A stretch of 64,000 nucleotides of DNA from Theropithecus gelada (Eukaryota > Chordata > Mammalia > Primates > Cercopithecidae). Below are positions 45,693 to 55,745 of the stretch, piece after piece. Below the pieces are notes generated by a model. It made no database searches. It saw only the letters and a list, made by a program, of their open reading frames with translations, and was not told where the DNA came from. Every line of letters starts with the position of its first letter. Position 1 is the stretch's first letter. The stretch lies in contig NC_037669.1 in assembly GCF_003255815.1 (NCBI RefSeq), forward strand, positions 132,990,047-133,054,046, read 5' to 3'. A program made the translations under genes and the position numbers.

Positions 45693-46454
45693 CTAAAGGT
45701 CCATAGTCCAAAGTCTCATCTGAGGCAACTCCCTTCTGCCTATGAACCTGTAAAAGAGAAAGCAAGCTAGATACAATGGGGGTACAGGTATGGGGTAAAT
45801 ACAGCCATTCCAAATGGGAGAAATTGGCCAAAACAAAAGGGTTACAGGGCCCATCCAAGTCTGAAATCCAGCGGGGTACTCAAATTTTAAAGCTCCAAAA
45901 TGATCTCCTTTGACTCCAGGTCTCACATCCAGGTCATGCCGATGCAAGAGGTAAGTTCTCATGGTCTTGGGAAGCTCTGCCCTTGTGGCTTTGCAGGGTA
46001 TGGCCTCCCTCCTGGCTGTTTTCATGGGCTGGCATTGAGTGTCTGTGGCTTTTCCAGGTGCATAGTACAAGCTGTTGGTGGATCTACCATTATGGGGTCT
46101 GGAGGACCTTCTCACAGCTCCACTAGGCAGTGCCCCAGTAGGGACTCTGTGTGGGGGCTCCAACCCCATATTTCCCTTCTGCACTGCCCTAGCAGAGGTT
46201 CTCCATGAGGGCCCCACCCCTGCAGCAAACTTTTGCCTGGGCATGCAGGCATTTCCATACATCTTCTGAAAGCTAGGTGGAGGTTCCCAAGCCTCAATTC
46301 TTAACTTCTGTGCACCCACAGACTCAACGCCACATGGAAGCTGCCAAGGCTTGGGGCTTCCACCCTCTGAAGCCACCGACTGAGCTGTACATTGGCCCCT
46401 GTCAGCCATGGCTGGAGCAGCTGGGACACAGGGCACACAGTCTCTAGGCTGCAC
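45693..46454 (-). pseudogene. THE1 internal open frame, gag-like fossil
   Basis: A stop-free frame of 253 codons, by far the longest in the window, lies in the THE1 internal region on the element's sense strand. THE1 internal sequence is thought to descend from a MaLR gag-like gene, but I see no retroviral zinc knuckle (CX2CX4HX4C), protease or polymerase motif in it. Expression or function is unlikely. The frame may be open because this region is GC-rich and still fairly close to its consensus. Shorter frames overlap it in other frames and on the other strand, which argues against selection on any of them. Confidence 0.5.
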
Positions 46455-47140
46455 ACAGGACAGGACCCTGGGCCCAGCCTATGAAACCACTTTTTCCTCC
46501 TGGGCCTCCAGGCATGAGATGGGAGGGCCTGCCATGAGGTCTCTGACATGGCCTGGAGACATTTTCCCCTTGGTCTTGGGGATTAACATTAGGCAACTTG
46601 CTACTTATGCAAATTTCTGCAGCTGGCTTAAATTTCTCCTCAGAACATGGGTTTTTCTTTTCCACTGCATCATCAGGCTGCAAATTTCTTGAATGTTTAC
46701 GCTCTATTTCCCTTTTAAAATGGAATGCTTTTAACAGCACCCAAGTCATTTTTTGAATGCTTTGCTGCTTAGAAATTTCTTCCGCCAGACACCCTAAGTC
46801 ATCTCTCCCAAGTTCAAAGTTTCACAAGTCTCTAGGGCAGGAGCAAAATGCCACCAGTCTCTTTGCAAAAACATAACAAGAGTCACCTTTGCTGCAGTTC
46901 CCAACAAGTTCTTCATCTCCATCTGAGACCACCTCAGCCTGGACCTTATTGTTCATATCATTATCAGCATTTCTGTCAAAACCATTCAACAAGCCTCTGG
47001 GAAATTCCAAACCTTCTCACATCTTCTTGTCTTCTGAACCCTCCAAACTGTTCCAACCTCTGCCTGTAACCCAGTTCCAAAGTCTCTTCCCCATTTTTGG
47101 GTATCTTTTCAGCAACACCCACTCTACTGGTACCAACTTA

Positions 47141-47478
47141 CTATACTGTTCATTTTCACACATACGCAAAACTGGGAACAAAAAGAGGTTTAATTGGACT
47201 TACAGTTCCACATGGCTGGGGAGGCCTCCAGATCATGGCGGGAGGCAAAAAGCACTTCTTACATGGCAGCAGCAAGAGAAAATGAAGAAGCAAAAGCGGA
47301 AACCCCTAATAAACCCATCAGATCTTGTGAGACTTATTCACTATCACAAGAACAGCATGGAAAAGACTGACCCCCATGATTCAATTACCTCTCCCTGCAT
47401 CCCTCCCACAACACATGGGAATTCTGGGAGATACAATTCAAGTTGAGATTCTGGTAGGGATGCAGTCAAACCATATCA
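47141..47478 (-). repeat. THE1 5' LTR (338 bp)
   Basis: Starts CTATACTGTTCATTTTCACA and ends AGTCAAACCATATCA. The segment equivalent to GCTGATAAAGACATACTT of the other LTR is missing. Most differences from the partner look like single-base changes, many at former CpG or C/T positions. Confidence 0.95.
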
Positions 47479-47601
47479 CCAGGCTAGAGTGCAGCAGTGC
47501 AATCCTAGCTCACTGCAGCCTTCAATTCCTGGGGCTCAAGAGATTCTCCCACCTCAGCCTGCTGAGTAGTTGGGACTACATGCATGCACCACTGCACCCA
47601 T

Positions 47602-48107
47602 ACTCTTGGTTTCTCTAGGCACCTATGTTTCTATCAAGTGATAAGCCTAGCCCAACCCAAATAGTGCATCTAGAGACAATTGTTAAGAATTGTCTAGAGT
47701 CCTGGAATTACCTGCATCTCTTTTTGCATTTTCTAGAAGGCCCACAAGGATAACAAAGATAATAGAAAATTCATATGATAAGCAAGATCTTGGAGAGAGT
47801 GGATCCCAGGCCAACCACATTTTTGTTTTTGAAGAGGTAGTTCTGAAAGTGAGATTTCTAAATTGGTTGGGAACATGATTCCTATCTTCGTAAGACTCTA
47901 TAAGGAGATATATGTTCAATAATCAAAGTAAATTTTAAACAATACTCAAAAAAATCCAATACTCATTGTGTGCTACATATATACTACACTATATATACAC
48001 ATATACACTATATATACACTATGTTACCTTCTAAGTATATACACCTACTATGCACCCACAAAAATAAAAAATAAACTTAAAAAATTTTTAATTCAGATTT
48101 AAAAAAA
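47602..48107. other. Unassigned sequence with TA-rich patch
   Basis: A CTATATATACACTATATA-type patch at 47970-48025 and A-rich sequence at 48055-48115. A short inverted repeat AGACAATT...AATTGTCT is at 47674-47695. No gene is seen. Confidence 0.45.
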
Positions 48108-48355
48108 TAATAATAGCTACCACTTATTACATTCTAGATCTTATGTTAGAAATTTCATATGCTTACAACTCTCAAAAACAAAACAAAGTAAAAGTTTCCC
48201 AAGGTAGATGTCATCTCCATTATAAAAATGAGGGAATGAAGCTCAGAGAAGTTTATAAATTGTCCAAGATCATGCAGGTAGGAAGTAGATCTACAATTGG
48301 ATGTCAGTCTTCCTGACTCTAAAGCCCATGCTTTTTCCACTATGCCACTTGTGCC
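48108..48355 (+). repeat. MIR SINE
   Basis: TAATAGCTACCACTTATTAC, CCATTATAAAAATGAGGGAA, GAAGCTCAGAGAAGTTTATA, ATTGTCCAAGATCATGCAGG, CTAAAGCCCATGCTTTTTCC and ACTATGCCACTTGTGCC follow MIR in sense through its 3' end. Confidence 0.92.
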
Positions 48356-48369
48356 TTATAATACTAGTG

Positions 48370-48413
48370 AGATATATATATATATAGATGTGTGTGCATA
48401 TATATATATATAT

Positions 48414-48452
<39 letters not shown>

Positions 48453-48457
48453 TTTTT
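48370..48457. repeat. Compound (TA)n / (TTTA)n microsatellite
   Basis: Two TA runs (48372-48386 and 48399-48411) separated by GATGTGTGTGCA lead into about eleven TTTA units (48412-48457). The tetramer run is the degenerated A-tail of the Alu that follows. Confidence 0.93.
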
Positions 48458-48738
48458 TTGAGACAAAGTTTCACTCTTGTTGCCCAGGCTAGAGTGCAAT
48501 GGTGTGATCTTGGTTCACTGCAACCTCTGCCTCCCAGGTTCAAGCATTTCTGCCTCAGCCTCCCAAGTAGCTGAGATTACAGGCAAGTGTTACCATGCCC
48601 AGTTAATTTTGTATTTTTAGTAGAGACGGGGTTTCACCATGTTGGTCGGGCTGGTCTTGAACTCCTGACTTCAGATGATCCACCCACCTCAGCCTTCCAA
48701 AGTGCTGGGATTACAGGCATGAGCCACTGTGCCCGGCT
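48412..48738 (-). mobile_element. AluS-type SINE with (TTTA)n tail
   Basis: After the TTTA tail: TTGAGACAAAGTTTCACTCT, CAATGGTGTGATCTTGGTTC, TTTTAGTAGAGACGGGGTTT, CATGTTGGTCGGGCTGGTCT and GAGCCACTGTGCCCGGC at the head. The GTTGGTCGGGCTGG form fits AluS. The microsatellite obscures any target duplication. Confidence 0.96.
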
Positions 48739-50034
48739 AATGATAATAAGTATTTATTAGATTCAAGATGACTTCAAACAACAACACCATTAATTATAAT
48801 TTTTTATACCTCAGTCATATACCAATGAAGTTCCACTGCTCTTTAATGATTAAAGTGAAAATACTATTTTCATTAATATTAACACTAAAACGTGGTGAAA
48901 GTTAACGTATAGTGGTAAAGGAGGAAATATACTCAAATACTTATACATACTTCCCTGAAAAATAAAGAAAACAAAAACATGGATGAGGTGGGATAGGGAG
49001 TACAGTAGGAAGGTTGTCAATGTGTTATGGTGTTTTGTTTTGTTTTATGAAACCATCTGAGAATAATTAGACAAATGAGTTTATTATTGAGACAGCAATG
49101 CATCATTAAAGTCAGGCAATATGTATTTTAGAATTTGATGTATATCCATAATTCTATTGGACCCCTATTTGAAAGGATTGTAGCAAAGGGGATCCTCCTG
49201 AGCACTTGTCCTGGAGGTTAGTGTATTTTTCTAGTGGTATCTCATCAGACCATTTCTTCACAGAATAAGGAATTCCCTCAATATCCCACATAATCCACGA
49301 TGCTAAGCTATGTGTATAAACTATGATTCCTTCTTAGATTCCTCTTCTACCCTGAAGCACCAAAATCTGTTATTGTTCCCTGTGTGTAGCGAGGTTGATC
49401 AATCCTCAAAAAGTATAGCTATATGTGTACAGATATAAGATATGGATTTAGTTTCAGAAAATATACAGCATTAGTCAGACAAAACTAAACAATGGGAAAT
49501 ACTTTTTCCATAATGAAGGATGATGTTAAATCTAGCGCACTGTTGAAGCCTATAGGTTTTCTAATTTACATTAGAAATGGTTTACACACCTTGGGAATGT
49601 TAGAAAGATAAATAAGTTCAGCCCTTGTCTCAGATTTCAAAGTTCTCCAAAACCATGTACCCCAATATCATTTGAAAGCCTATGACTCAGAGTGGTATTT
49701 TATTATGGGCATGCATTGTTTTTCTTTCTGTAATAGTGAAGGGGTAAGAAGGTAGATTTCCCATACTTATTTTGCTTACTTTTTATTAGGTTTTAATCTA
49801 CCAAATCAGTTCAGACAGTACAAAATCAGGGGAAAGAAAAAGGCATGGAGCTGGCCAAAAGGGAGGCCCATCAAGAAAAGCTGTGAAGTATAGGAACATC
49901 GATGCCTCCTATGCACCTTGAAGAGCAAGGATCTGTTGCATGTATCGGGGTGGGGAGTAGGGAAAGATTTGAGGCACAGTAGATTATGAGGTTCAAAATG
50001 GAGGCATTATCCTACTGAGCAGAAATTAGGTAAT
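48739..50034. other. Unassigned AT-rich sequence
   Basis: About 1.3 kb with no named repeat and no gene. GTTTTGTTTTGTTTTATG near 49032 is a short slippage tract. Confidence 0.4.
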
Positions 50035-50180
50035 TCATGGGCCAGGCTGCCTAGGTAACTACTTGCTAGTTGTATAACATTGGCAAAGTTGCTTAACCAC
50101 TTTTGTTTCAGTTTCTTCAGCTGTAAAATGGGTTAATAGTAGTATACACCTTACAGAGGTTTCCAGGGGACTACATTCAC
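50035..50180 (-). repeat. MIR SINE fragment
   Basis: ACTTGCTAGTTGTATAACAT, TGGCAAAGTTGCTTAACCAC, TTTCTTCAGCTGTAAAATGG and ACACCTTACAGAGGTTTCC follow the reverse MIR order. Confidence 0.88.
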
Positions 50181-50184
50181 ATTA

Positions 50185-50402
50185 GGACATGTTCAGTGCC
50201 TACAGTAGTTTCTTGAGCATACTAAGTTCCTGTATTGGCTATCATTGTAGCACTTCTCCATTGCATGGTCGTTATCTATTTGCAGGTCTTGCCCTGCTTC
50301 ATTGTACCCACAAGAGGCAGAAACTGTACTTTATTCACTCTGATTTCCAGAACTTTGAAAAGTCCACAGCATATAGTGTGTTGAATAAATGTGTGTTGAA
50401 TT
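50185..50402 (+). repeat. L2 LINE 3' end
   Basis: GAGGCAGAAACTGTACTTTA, TTCCAGAACTTTGAAAAGTC and GTGTTGAATAAATGTGTGTT match a decayed L2 terminus (GAGGGCAGGGACTGTGTC, TCCCCAGCACCT, GCTCAATAAATATTTGTTGA). A 81-codon frame here is incidental. Confidence 0.7.
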
Positions 50403-53400
50403 TGTTAATTAACAGACCAATGTTACTACAGTGATTTTTATCAATACGCAGCCCAATCCCATTAAGCGGGTACACTAAAATGTGTGCTCATTAAAATTAG
50501 AAAAAGAAAAAAAGACTTAATTCATCCCAGTAGGACTTGAGGTTTATTTTTATGGAGGTGAAGGAAACAAAAACACATACTGTGCATCAAGAAAAATAAA
50601 ATGATAGAGAAGAAAGAGTAGGGGAATGTACAGAGCAGTATCACTTTGTGTCAAGAATTTTAAAGCCAAATCTGCTCTTTCATACACACACTGTAGAAGA
50701 TAAATAATTTCTCCAATAGTCCTTTATTTTTCCCAGCATCACTAATTAACCTGGTGAGACAGACTTAGCCAAACTGGCTAGTACAGTACAGAATTTGGAT
50801 AAGGACTTGATGAGGGACATTGTTCTCATACAGCCAGCTGAGAGTTTATCCTCAATGTGTTAAATAGTCTCTTCAGCCTTTATAATGTCGCCTCCTCTGA
50901 CTCTTAGAGCTTATTTTCCAAAACACTGTGCCACTTGGACTTACTCTCCACTTAAAGTATTTTCAATGTTCATGCCAGATTTTTTTTAAAGAAAATATGT
51001 TATTTAACTGTATGATTCTAAAAGACATAAGGAGGAGATAATGTAACATACATAGTATTTTTACAGTATATTTTGTAAACCAAAGCTAGTTTATCTCTTA
51101 TGTGACATAGTCTCTTTTTGTGGTGGTGGGAGTGGGAGGAGGATTTTAAATAATACTTTAACTGAATGCCACTAGGTGACTAACTTTATTAGTTCACTTT
51201 GTTTAAAGCTGAACCTAAAAGAAAAACAACAAAAAGTCTCATTCACCTCCTGGGAGCCAATTAGTGGGGAATGTGCATGTTTAAAAAAGTCATCTCCAAG
51301 CACCACATGTACTTCATTTAAAAATCATAATTTACCTCTCTCATTTGAATTTACCAGACAGTTCTAAAAATGTGCCAATTTGTAGTTGTTGGAAATTAGT
51401 ACAGTTTAATATTTTCTGAACTTGGCTTTCAAATTCAGTTTGCAAAAATCTCTGTCATTTGCTACTGTGATAGCAATAGAAAATGGCTGCTTTCTCTTTG
51501 CTTGCTACCATTTCCTCCTAGAAAATGAAACATGAGGCCAAACCATGGTACAGGTCTACTGTCATTTAGAACACATAACCTCTCTTTACATTATTTCTGC
51601 CTTATGAATTAATCAATCTTCATATTAAACAGTACCAGATAACAAAGAGGTAACAAAGTCCCTGAATCTCAACTTTCACCCATTAAAATATCCTTGACAT
51701 AGATTCAACGGCACTTTGTTAATATTCTTATTAAACATTACTTGATCTCTAAAATGTAGTAGTACTAAAGGTATCAATCCAAAGTAAGTTAAAAGTAGCC
51801 TTGAGTCTATTAATACAAAGTTTTTGTGACTATTATAGTATGCAATTTGCTAATAAGATTAAAAATTCATTTGGTTGGCTCCCCAGAAATTTCTAACTGG
51901 CTCCCTTTCAAGGTGTGAAGTTTCAGAAATATAAATACCCTTTACAAGAAAAACATTTGATGATTGTAATATATTCAAGTCAGGGCACCCAGTGTCAAAG
52001 AATAAAAGAGCATTTGATGATTCCTGAAGTTCAGTGAATCATTGTACTAGTTTGTACAAATGGAAAAATATCTCAAAACATTTGTAAAATACAACGTAGG
52101 TATTTCTAAAACGTCTTCTTATACAACAAGTATCTGAATATCATCAAATAACAAGTGTAACTGGAAGGAAAAAGCACTTTTTAAAAAAATTAACTTCATA
52201 ACTAAGACCAAGGTCTTTCCCTAGGATATTTGACTCTTTTTATTTTATTCCTAATATCTATTGCTTCAAACCTGCAACCCTTCATCTAGGAGGAGATGGT
52301 TTCAATACCATTTCAAAATATGAATTTTCCTCATCCAGGTTTTAAACCCCAGAGCATTCTCTATTTCTGTATTTTTCAAAGGGAATGTTTGGGCAATGTC
52401 AAAGGTCTAAACGACTCCCTCTATATTGGATCTTACAGTCTCACATATTTGCCAGGAAGATGGCTGGAAATAATTAAGATCCTCGAGATCATTCTTCTGG
52501 GTACTCAGACTTCTGCCACTCAAACTTTTAATTATAAACTGACATCTAATAAAGTAGAATGTCAGAGAGCTACTGCAACTACACTTGTCTTGCAGTTTTA
52601 CTGTGGACCCAGTTGTATCAAAAGGCTGCCTTGCCAATCATTTTTAATTAAATAAAAGGCAAGCCATCCCAGAGAAAGAATTACAATGAAAGTCTGCTTT
52701 CCAGTGGAGCAGCTGTGTAAACGAGTTCTAAAATTAGTCTAGTCATTTCCAAGCTGTGTTTTACAGCTTCAATGTGTCTTCTGCAGCCCATGTCAGGATG
52801 AGAAAATGAATTTTCTCAAGAACATCCCAGTCATTTTAGGTTCAGTTCATTTTAATAGTGTCATAGCTAACTCAAACCTCTCAGTCCTAAGCAGTCTGGG
52901 CACAGGGAGACATGATCAAAAGGTGCCATTCGAGAAGAGTGTTTGCTTTAATTTAGATGATGTTGACAGAGTCATGGGTACTGTAATAAAACCACCCGGC
53001 CTCTTGCCCAGGGGATGTATAATCTAAACAAGACAAACAGGAATATAATGAACAACTTGGACTGACAGGCAGTAGTACTAGCTTCAGATTTCAGACTCCC
53101 TGGGAAATCTTCACTAGGACGGTAAGGAAGACGTCCTCTGTTCCTATTTCTAATTCTCTCTTTTTTTTGCAGGCACCTCAGTGCCATTATGCCATTATCC
53201 CTTTACTATCGATAAAAATGTAAAAACAAACAAACAAACAAAGAAAACGTGAAGTGACATTTAACCCTCTCCTAACCAAAACTGCATTGCTGTCTTAGAA
53301 GAGTAAGGGAAAAGGGAGATACAGTGTGGAGAGAACAGGTGAGGAAGGACTGTAGCAGAGGAGAATAGGAGAAGGAGAATGAAGTTGGCATTGCACAATA

Positions 53401-53727
53401 GAACACTATCAAGAACTTAATTTATATTTCTGAGAGCATTCAAATTATACATAACCACACATAAGTGATTGCTTTGCAGGCAGCACTTAGCTTTCTTATC
53501 TTTTATTAGTGATAATCTAATGTTGCTAATGCATATGACACTATGAGATTCCTAGATAGAAGCACCAGACCTTGCAGGATAAAAAAATGACAGATTTTTC
53601 TTTACAGAAACAGGTATTCTAAGGCTGGAATCCAGATTATGAAGTCATAGCTGACCTGAGAGAGAGAGAGAGTCAAAAGTCACTAGGGCAGAGAGAGAAG
53701 GTCATGTCAAAACCACACACTGGCCAA
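50403..53727. other. Unassigned, apparently single-copy sequence
   Basis: 3.3 kb with no named repeat. Small items: a (CAAA)4 run at about 53224-53244, a GA run at 53656-53671, an inverted repeat GAGAAAAT-GA-ATTTTCTC at 52800-52817, and a splice-acceptor-like pyrimidine tract before TTTTTTTTGCAG at 53172 with no partner donor. A 119-codon frame at 52296-52655 has no domain. Confidence 0.4.
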
Positions 53728-53879
53728 TAAAACATCTTTTAAAAAATGTGATGAAGAATTGTTTCTGAGAAAATGGTAAAGGAACCTTAGATCCCCCTCT
53801 CCCTAGTGTATTGCATTGACATAGTCCTAAATCCTACTATAGCTTTAATTTTAAAGAGTATAATGTAATATTTACTTCA
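53728..53879. repeat. Unrecognised 150-bp repeat, copy B
   Basis: The direct-orientation partner of 43634-43782, with a shared 30-nt exact core and co-linear flanks containing small indels (for example an additional AGAATTG-type stretch in B). A 13-bp-arm hairpin begins exactly where the similarity stops. Confidence 0.8.
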
Positions 53880-53910
53880 ATATTATATGAATATGTAATT
53901 CATATAATAT
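53880..53910. repeat. Perfect inverted repeat, 13-bp arms
   Basis: Arms ATATTATATGAAT (53880-53892) and ATTCATATAATAT (53898-53910) are exact reverse complements around the 5-nt loop ATGTA. It could extrude as a cruciform or be a local template-switch product. Confidence 0.95.
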
Positions 53911-54591
53911 ATTCATCCTGGATTCATACTAGAAACCTAGAATCCATTCACAGTAAGTTGCCAGACCACCTGGCTAGGCAGGAACTTTTCTTGTAGACCC
54001 AGAAGATCTAAACCGTGCCTTATACGGACCAGGAGACTACAAAGTGGCCCTTTTGACATGTCTGTGGTGATCCTTTGACATGTATTTTTAAGTGCTGCTT
54101 TATATTACCAAGTAATGAGCACCAAACACTAAGTTCTCTAAGTCACCTGAAAAAGGTGAACAGAAATAGATCTACTGAAGCTTAAGCCTCAAGGCCTGTG
54201 ATATTCACCACCCTGTGAAATCTGGGAGTTCTAGAATGTTCCAAGTGGGAGAGAAGACAAATTACAGTCAAGGGTGTCTGGTAAGTTTCCCAAATAGATC
54301 TCAGAAGAAAGGGACTTGAATCCCCAAGTTTCCATTAATTTGTTGTGACTTTTTTCTTGTATTTGAAAAAAAAAAATACTTTGAAATTGAATGTATTCAT
54401 AACTTCATGTTCTTTTTCTGAAAGAGGGTCCTCAACATTGCATAACATTTGGGGCCCACAAAACTTTGATCTGCCCTTCATGGTAATATTGTGCCCTTTC
54501 AATGTTTCTATCAGCCTGTCATCTGAGAAGCATGTAGCTGGGGTGTTGTTCTGGACTAATTTTTACTAGTGCTCCTTTTCATTTTCAAAAG
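53911..54591. other. Unassigned sequence
   Basis: No named repeat and no gene recognised in about 680 bp. A 74-codon frame at 54345-54569 has no domain. Confidence 0.4.
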
Positions 54592-54890
54592 CGTTGGCAT
54601 ACATGTTGGCTCACACCTATAATCCCAGTTCCTTGGGAGGCCAAGGTGGAGAATTGCTTGAAGCCAGGAGTTCAAGACCAGCCTGGACAATATGGCAAGA
54701 TCTCATCTCTTAAAAAAATTTAGCCAGGTATGATGGCACACCTGTAGTCCCAACTACATGGGAGGCTGGGGTGGCATGATCACTTGAGCCCAGAAGATCA
54801 AGGCTGCAGTGAGCTATGATGATGTCACCTCACTGCAGCCTGGGTAATAGAGAGAGACTGTCTCTCAAAAAAAAAAAAAAAAAAAAAAAA
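54592..54890 (+). mobile_element. AluJ-type SINE with A24 tail
   Basis: CGTTGGCATACATGTTGGCT head (diverged), GGCTCACACCTATAATCCCA, GTTCAAGACCAGCCTGGACA, CCCAGAAGATCAAGGCTGCA, GTGAGCTATGATGATGTCAC (AluJ-type). The tail is a pure A24 at 54867-54890. It is clearly older than the other dimeric Alus in the window. Confidence 0.96.
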
Positions 54891-54959
54891 GGAAGGGGTG
54901 GGCAGGGAAGTGTCTTGGTTTGAATGATAAATTATGTGCTCACTCTAGGTATAGCATCA

Positions 54960-55745
54960 TCTATAAGAGCCCAAACTCCGGAGCAAACTATTGGGTTTAA
55001 AACCAGTGACAGTCACTTACTAGCTATGTGAGAATCACTGAAAAATTTATATAACTTCTGTCATGGTTAATTTTATGTATCAACTTGACTGGGTCATGGG
55101 ATGCCCAGATAGCAACATTATCCCTGGGCATGTCTGTGAGGATGTGTCCAGAAGATATTAGCATTGGAATTACCAGACTGAATAAAGCAATGACCCTCCC
55201 AAAGTGGGCAAGCATCCTCCAATCTTTTGAATAGAATAAAAAGGTGGAGGAAGGTTGAGTTAACTGTGCCTAACTACTTGAGTTGGTACACTGATCTTCT
55301 GCCTTTGTTGCCCCTTACTCTCAGGCTTTCAGACCTGGATTGAAATCTACACCATTAACTCTGGCTCTTAGGCCCTCAAACTACACCACCACTTTCCTGA
55401 GTCTCTGACTTGCAGACAGCAGGTCGTAGGACTTCTCAGCCTCCATAATCATATGAGCTAAAAGCTTATACTAAATCTCTTTGTATATATAATATAATAT
55501 ATATCATATATCATATTTAAAAATATATTTATTGTATTATATATATCCTGTTGATTATGTTTCTCTGGAGAATCTTGACTAATACAATTTTTTTCTGCCT
55601 CAATTTCCTCATCTGCAAAGTGGGGATAATAGTACATACCTCATAGGATGCCTTATATCAAATGAGTTCATGTATATAAAACACTTGGGGCAGTGCCTGG
55701 CACAGAAGAAACACTATATGCTAGGTTTTGTTGTTATTATCATCA
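54960..55745 (-). repeat. MIR SINE split by an MLT2 LTR
   Basis: The left part (to 55058) has CAGTCACTTACTAGCTATGT and ACTGAAAAATTTATATAACT. The right part (from 55587) resumes with CTGCCTCAATTTCCTCATCT, GCAAAGTGGGGATAATAGTA, CATACCTCATAGGATGCC and GGGGCAGTGCCTGGCACAGA. The MIR text is continuous across the LTR. Confidence 0.9.
55059..55586 (+). mobile_element. MLT2-type LTR (ERVL)
   Basis: A 528-bp solo LTR: TGTCATGGTTAATTTTATGT, CAACTTGACTGGGTCATGGG, GGCAAGCATCCTCCAATCTT, AATAGAATAAAAAGGTGGAG, CTCAGCCTCCATAATCATAT, an expanded TA-rich section near 55480-55550, TTCTCTGGAGAATCTTGACT and AATACA. The flanking pentamers ACTTC and ATTTT could be a duplication changed by two C-to-T mutations, but that is weak. 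No internal ERVL sequence remains. Confidence 0.9.

Larger units (their letters stand above)
45240..47478 (-). mobile_element. Complete THE1 element (LTR-internal-LTR, ERVL-MaLR)
   Basis: A 2239-bp element in reverse orientation: 3' LTR (45240-45593), internal region (45594-47140) and 5' LTR (47141-47478). Boundaries are TG...CA, with target duplications CCAAG (45235-45239) and CCAGG (47479-47483), 4 of 5 identical, the right length for this class. The end of the internal region next to the 5' LTR reads, on the sense strand, TTGGTACCAGTAGAGTGGG, which fits a leucine-tRNA-type primer site. The two LTRs differ at many positions, so the insertion is old. THE1 is non-autonomous and lacks pol and env. 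This copy is a fossil. Confidence 0.97.
45203..47601 (-). mobile_element. Alu monomer (FRAM/AluJ-like), split by THE1
   Basis: Left piece 45203-45239: TTTTTTTAGAGATGGGGTCT, CACTATGTCGCCCAAG. Right piece 47479-47601: CCAGGCTAGAGTGCAGCAGT, CTAGCTCACTGCAGCCTTCA, CCTCAGCCTGCTGAGTAGTT, ATGCATGCACCACTGCACCC. Only one Alu arm is present, which suggests an old monomer or a truncated AluJ. The THE1 at 45240-47478 sits between the two pieces. Confidence 0.9.

Noticed and set aside
46889..47446. 185-codon plus-strand open frame
   Set aside because: It runs antisense to the THE1 internal region and continues into the LTR. Its length is explained by the composition of the element, and no domain is visible.
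51168..51180. CTCF-like core CCACTAGGTGAC
   Set aside because: One key base differs from the usual core (GTGGC), and a single short match in 64 kb is not evidence of binding.
53140..53172. Strong splice-acceptor-like sequence (branch-like TTCTAAT, pyrimidine tract, TTTGCAG)
   Set aside because: No following open exon, donor site or polyadenylation context was found. Such sites are frequent by chance in T-rich DNA.
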